NCBI RefSeq assembly: GCF_002849695.1
Contig: NZ_CP018937.1
Coordinates: 3,410,001 to 3,474,000 of the forward strand
Origin: Bacteroides fragilis
Lineage (GTDB): Bacteria > Bacteroidota > Bacteroidia > Bacteroidales > Bacteroidaceae
Direction: 5' to 3'
DNA: 64,000 nucleotides
Made by a program: the position numbers and the translations under genes. Positions 62,405 to 64,000 of the stretch are shown piece after piece; the first letter of the stretch is position 1, and every line of letters starts with the position of its first letter. Under the pieces are notes generated by a model. It did no database searches. It worked only from the letters and a program-made list of their open reading frames with translations, and was not told the DNA's origin.

Positions 62405-63823
62405 TCATAATGTCCGTATGTCCTCGGGCAAATATCCGCTTCGGATACGCCACTCTTGCGGATAAAGATTATTGGCACGATTGCCGATGTTCTTCACAAA
62501 TCCTAAAGGTGTCTTTTTATAAGTGACCAGCACGTATCCTCTGGGAACAGAAGGGGAGAGGGTGATGGCTTCTTTCCGCAGATAGGCAATGGCTTGTTCG
62601 TAAGTCAGCTCTTCGGTCGGGAAAAGCGATGTTTCCAGCAGACGGCTCATGGCAAGCCCATGTGCCGGAATCAGATCTTTCCCTTTGACTTCGGCTACTT
62701 CCGTGCCTGCCTGGACAATGCGGAGAGACGAACGAAGCATAGCTAAATCATCCAGAAAAAGTGCAGGAAAAGCACTAATCACAGCACCGTTCACCAACAA
62801 ATCATACTTGTCGGAAGTTGTCAACCAGCCTCTGGCAACGGCCAGATTCTCTTTGGATACCGATGAAGCAGCCGTTTCACCTTTCGGCTTCTTTTTCTTC
62901 GGAAAATGGGAACCTCCATCCGTTTCTTCTGCTTCTTCCGGCTTGCGAAGCACGGCGAGGAAAAAACCTTCTCCCTGTGTTTTATGAGGCAGGAAGCGGT
63001 AGACAGGCGCATCGGCCCCGACGAGCAAACCACCGGTAATGTTCCACTCTTCGGGAACGGTAAGCGGCAGCGGTTCTGCTCCGAATTCCTGCCTGATCCA
63101 GGCAATGTTCTCTTCGTCTTCCCGAGTATTATAGGTACAGGTACTGTAAATCAAGATTCCTCCCGGTTTCAGACAAGGCCAGATGTCGGTGATAATCCTG
63201 CGTTGGCGTTGCCAGCAGATTTCCACGTTCTCAGGGCTCCACTCTTCTATGGCACCGGGATCTTTACGAAACATCCCTTCACCCGAACAGGGCACATCAG
63301 CCAATATGACATCGAAGAAGGAACCGACCCGCGAAAAATCAGAAGGGTCATTATTGGTAACCACAACATCGGGATGTCCCCATTTCGTCAGATTCTCTGC
63401 TAATATCTGCGAGCGGTTACGGATGACCTCGTTGGCCACTAACAGGCTCCCGTCCGGCAACAGGCTGCGGGCATGAGTAGACTTCCCCCCGGGAGCGGCG
63501 CAGAGATCGAGCATTTTCACCGGAGCCGTGACATACCGGCGCAACACCTGTTCCACAAACATCGACGAGGCCTCCTGCACGTAATAGCATCCGGCATGAA
63601 AAAGGGGATCGAAGGTGAACGTCAGCCGCTGATTGAGATAATATCCTCCTGCCGCCCAGGGAATGCGCCCTGAAATGGAAGAACAGGACAGCGAATCAGT
63701 AAACTTGCTGTTCAGCCGGACACTAACAGGCGGCTCTTGCTCCAATGCAACGGATAATTTCTGATACTCTTCATCCCCCATCAGCGCACGGGTCGATTCG
63801 ATAAATGATATAGGTAATTTCAT
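62405..63823 (-). CDS. rsmF: 16S rRNA (cytosine-C5) methyltransferase, RsmF-like
   Basis: The 472-residue NOL1/NOP2/Sun family protein has the SAM-binding LDLCAAPGGKSTHARSLLPD near residue 105 and motif IV DVPCSGEGMFRKDPGAIEEW. The second catalytic Cys is in LIYSTCTYNTREDEENIAWI. A C-terminal PUA-like part (residues 330-470) matches RsmF/YebU. It methylates C in 16S rRNA (C1407 in E. coli). The ATG overlaps the stop of the gene upstream (63820-63822) by two bases. Confidence 0.9.
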   Translation of the reverse strand: MKLPISFIESTRALMGDEEYQKLSVALEQEPPVSVRLNSKFTDSLSCSSISGRIPWAAGGYYLNQRLTFTFDPLFHAGCYYVQEASSMFVEQVLRRYVTAPVKMLDLCAAPGGKSTHARSLLPDGSLLVANEVIRNRSQILAENLTKWGHPDVVVTNNDPSDFSRVGSFFDVILADVPCSGEGMFRKDPGAIEEWSPENVEICWQRQRRIITDIWPCLKPGGILIYSTCTYNTREDEENIAWIRQEFGAEPLPLTVPEEWNITGGLLVGADAPVYRFLPHKTQGEGFFLAVLRKPEEAEETDGGSHFPKKKKPKGETAASSVSKENLAVARGWLTTSDKYDLLVNGAVISAFPALFLDDLAMLRSSLRIVQAGTEVAEVKGKDLIPAHGLAMSRLLETSLFPTEELTYEQAIAYLRKEAITLSPSVPRGYVLVTYKKTPLGFVKNIGNRANNLYPQEWRIRSGYLPEDIRTL

Positions 63824-64000
63824 TCTCCTTTATTATAAGATATAAAACCGATCGGATTACGGGATTTCCCGTCCGGTCGTTTGTCGTTGACCTGCAACTC
63901 GGCAATTGCCTGATTAATCAATTCTAATTGCATCCTCGTATCTTCATTGATGTCATTGTAATCGGCAAATGCCTCTTCTACATATTCTTTTAATTCTTTG
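63820..64000 (-). CDS. C-terminal end of an unidentified protein, open at window edge
   Basis: The minus-strand frame ends with TGA at 63822-63820 and stays open to the window edge, giving about 59 residues ending PDGKSRNPIGFISYNKGE. The acidic helix KELKEYVEEAFADYNDINED is followed by a short basic tail. The tail (RxPIGF) recalls the ends of ORF6N-domain proteins, but this is weak. It is coupled to rsmF by an ATGA overlap. Confidence 0.45.
   Translation of the reverse strand, partial: KELKEYVEEAFADYNDINEDTRMQLELINQAIAELQVNDKRPDGKSRNPIGFISYNKGE

Noticed and set aside
1..64000. rRNA, tRNA or insertion sequences
   Set aside because: None recognised on reading both strands; no transposase motif among the proteins. 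A small tRNA could be missed by eye, but no gap showed a cloverleaf pattern.

Overview
The window comes from a Bacteroides chromosome, most likely Bacteroides fragilis or a close relative. The evidence is the UpxY/UpxZ capsule regulators, a capsule promoter flanked by inverted repeats carrying the ARACGTWCGT-type motif of B. fragilis invertible regions, many TAnnTTTG-type -7 boxes, and Bacteroidales-specific families (VirE_N, DUF4248, HU-related, smalltalk, DUF4290, DUF3843).

Left part (1-11.2 kb, all minus strand): a capsular polysaccharide locus read right to left. It runs upxY, upxZ, a WecA-type initiating sugar-phosphate transferase, WecD-like acetyltransferase, WecE transaminase, a GT4 glycosyltransferase, a fucosyltransferase-like protein, a Wzx flippase, a hexapeptide acetyltransferase, a WbsX-type protein, and a UDP-GlcNAc 2-epimerase cut by the window edge. 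The regulatory and initiating genes have ordinary GC, while the sugar genes beyond about 8.5 kb are strongly AT-rich. The promoter (11001-11230) lies between perfect 20-bp inverted repeats and points away from the locus, so the sequenced molecule appears to be phase OFF.

Accessory block (11.5-17.7 kb): an unknown small protein, a VirE-family P-loop protein, a uracil-DNA-glycosylase-like protein, a RelE/ParE-type toxin with its antitoxin, two long perfect palindromes, DUF4248, an HU-related protein and a smalltalk protein. It looks like the Bacteroidales VirE/HU/smalltalk cassette with extra cargo inserted and without the usual amidase.

Core block (17.9-47.5 kb): rpiA, DUF3843, a GNAT enzyme, ruvA, diaminopimelate dehydrogenase, a hemolysin III-type membrane protein, a cobalamin riboswitch ahead of nrdD-nrdG, an MFS exporter, phnW-phnX, and a minus-strand run tsaB-DUF4290-murA-rimM-M23 peptidase-dxr-rseP. 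Then follow a sensor kinase coupled to a kinase-dead paralogue, yicC-gmk-nadD, a lipoprotein phosphoesterase, menA, and rmlB-rmlA. RmlA and RmlB make the dTDP-4-keto-6-deoxyglucose that the capsule WecE/WecD pair would use.

Right part (47.5-64 kb): a YfcE-like phosphodiesterase divergent from ppk1 plus a PiT/PhoU-type phosphate transporter, a receiver-only response regulator, an ABC-F ATPase, a heavy-metal efflux cluster (Lys/Cys-rich secreted protein, His/Cys-rich membrane protein, CusB/CusA/TolC-type tripartite pump), a putative outer-membrane barrel protein, and an RsmF-like rRNA methyltransferase. No rRNA, tRNA, insertion sequence or CRISPR array was seen. A family of dispersed intergenic imperfect palindromes occurs in four places.
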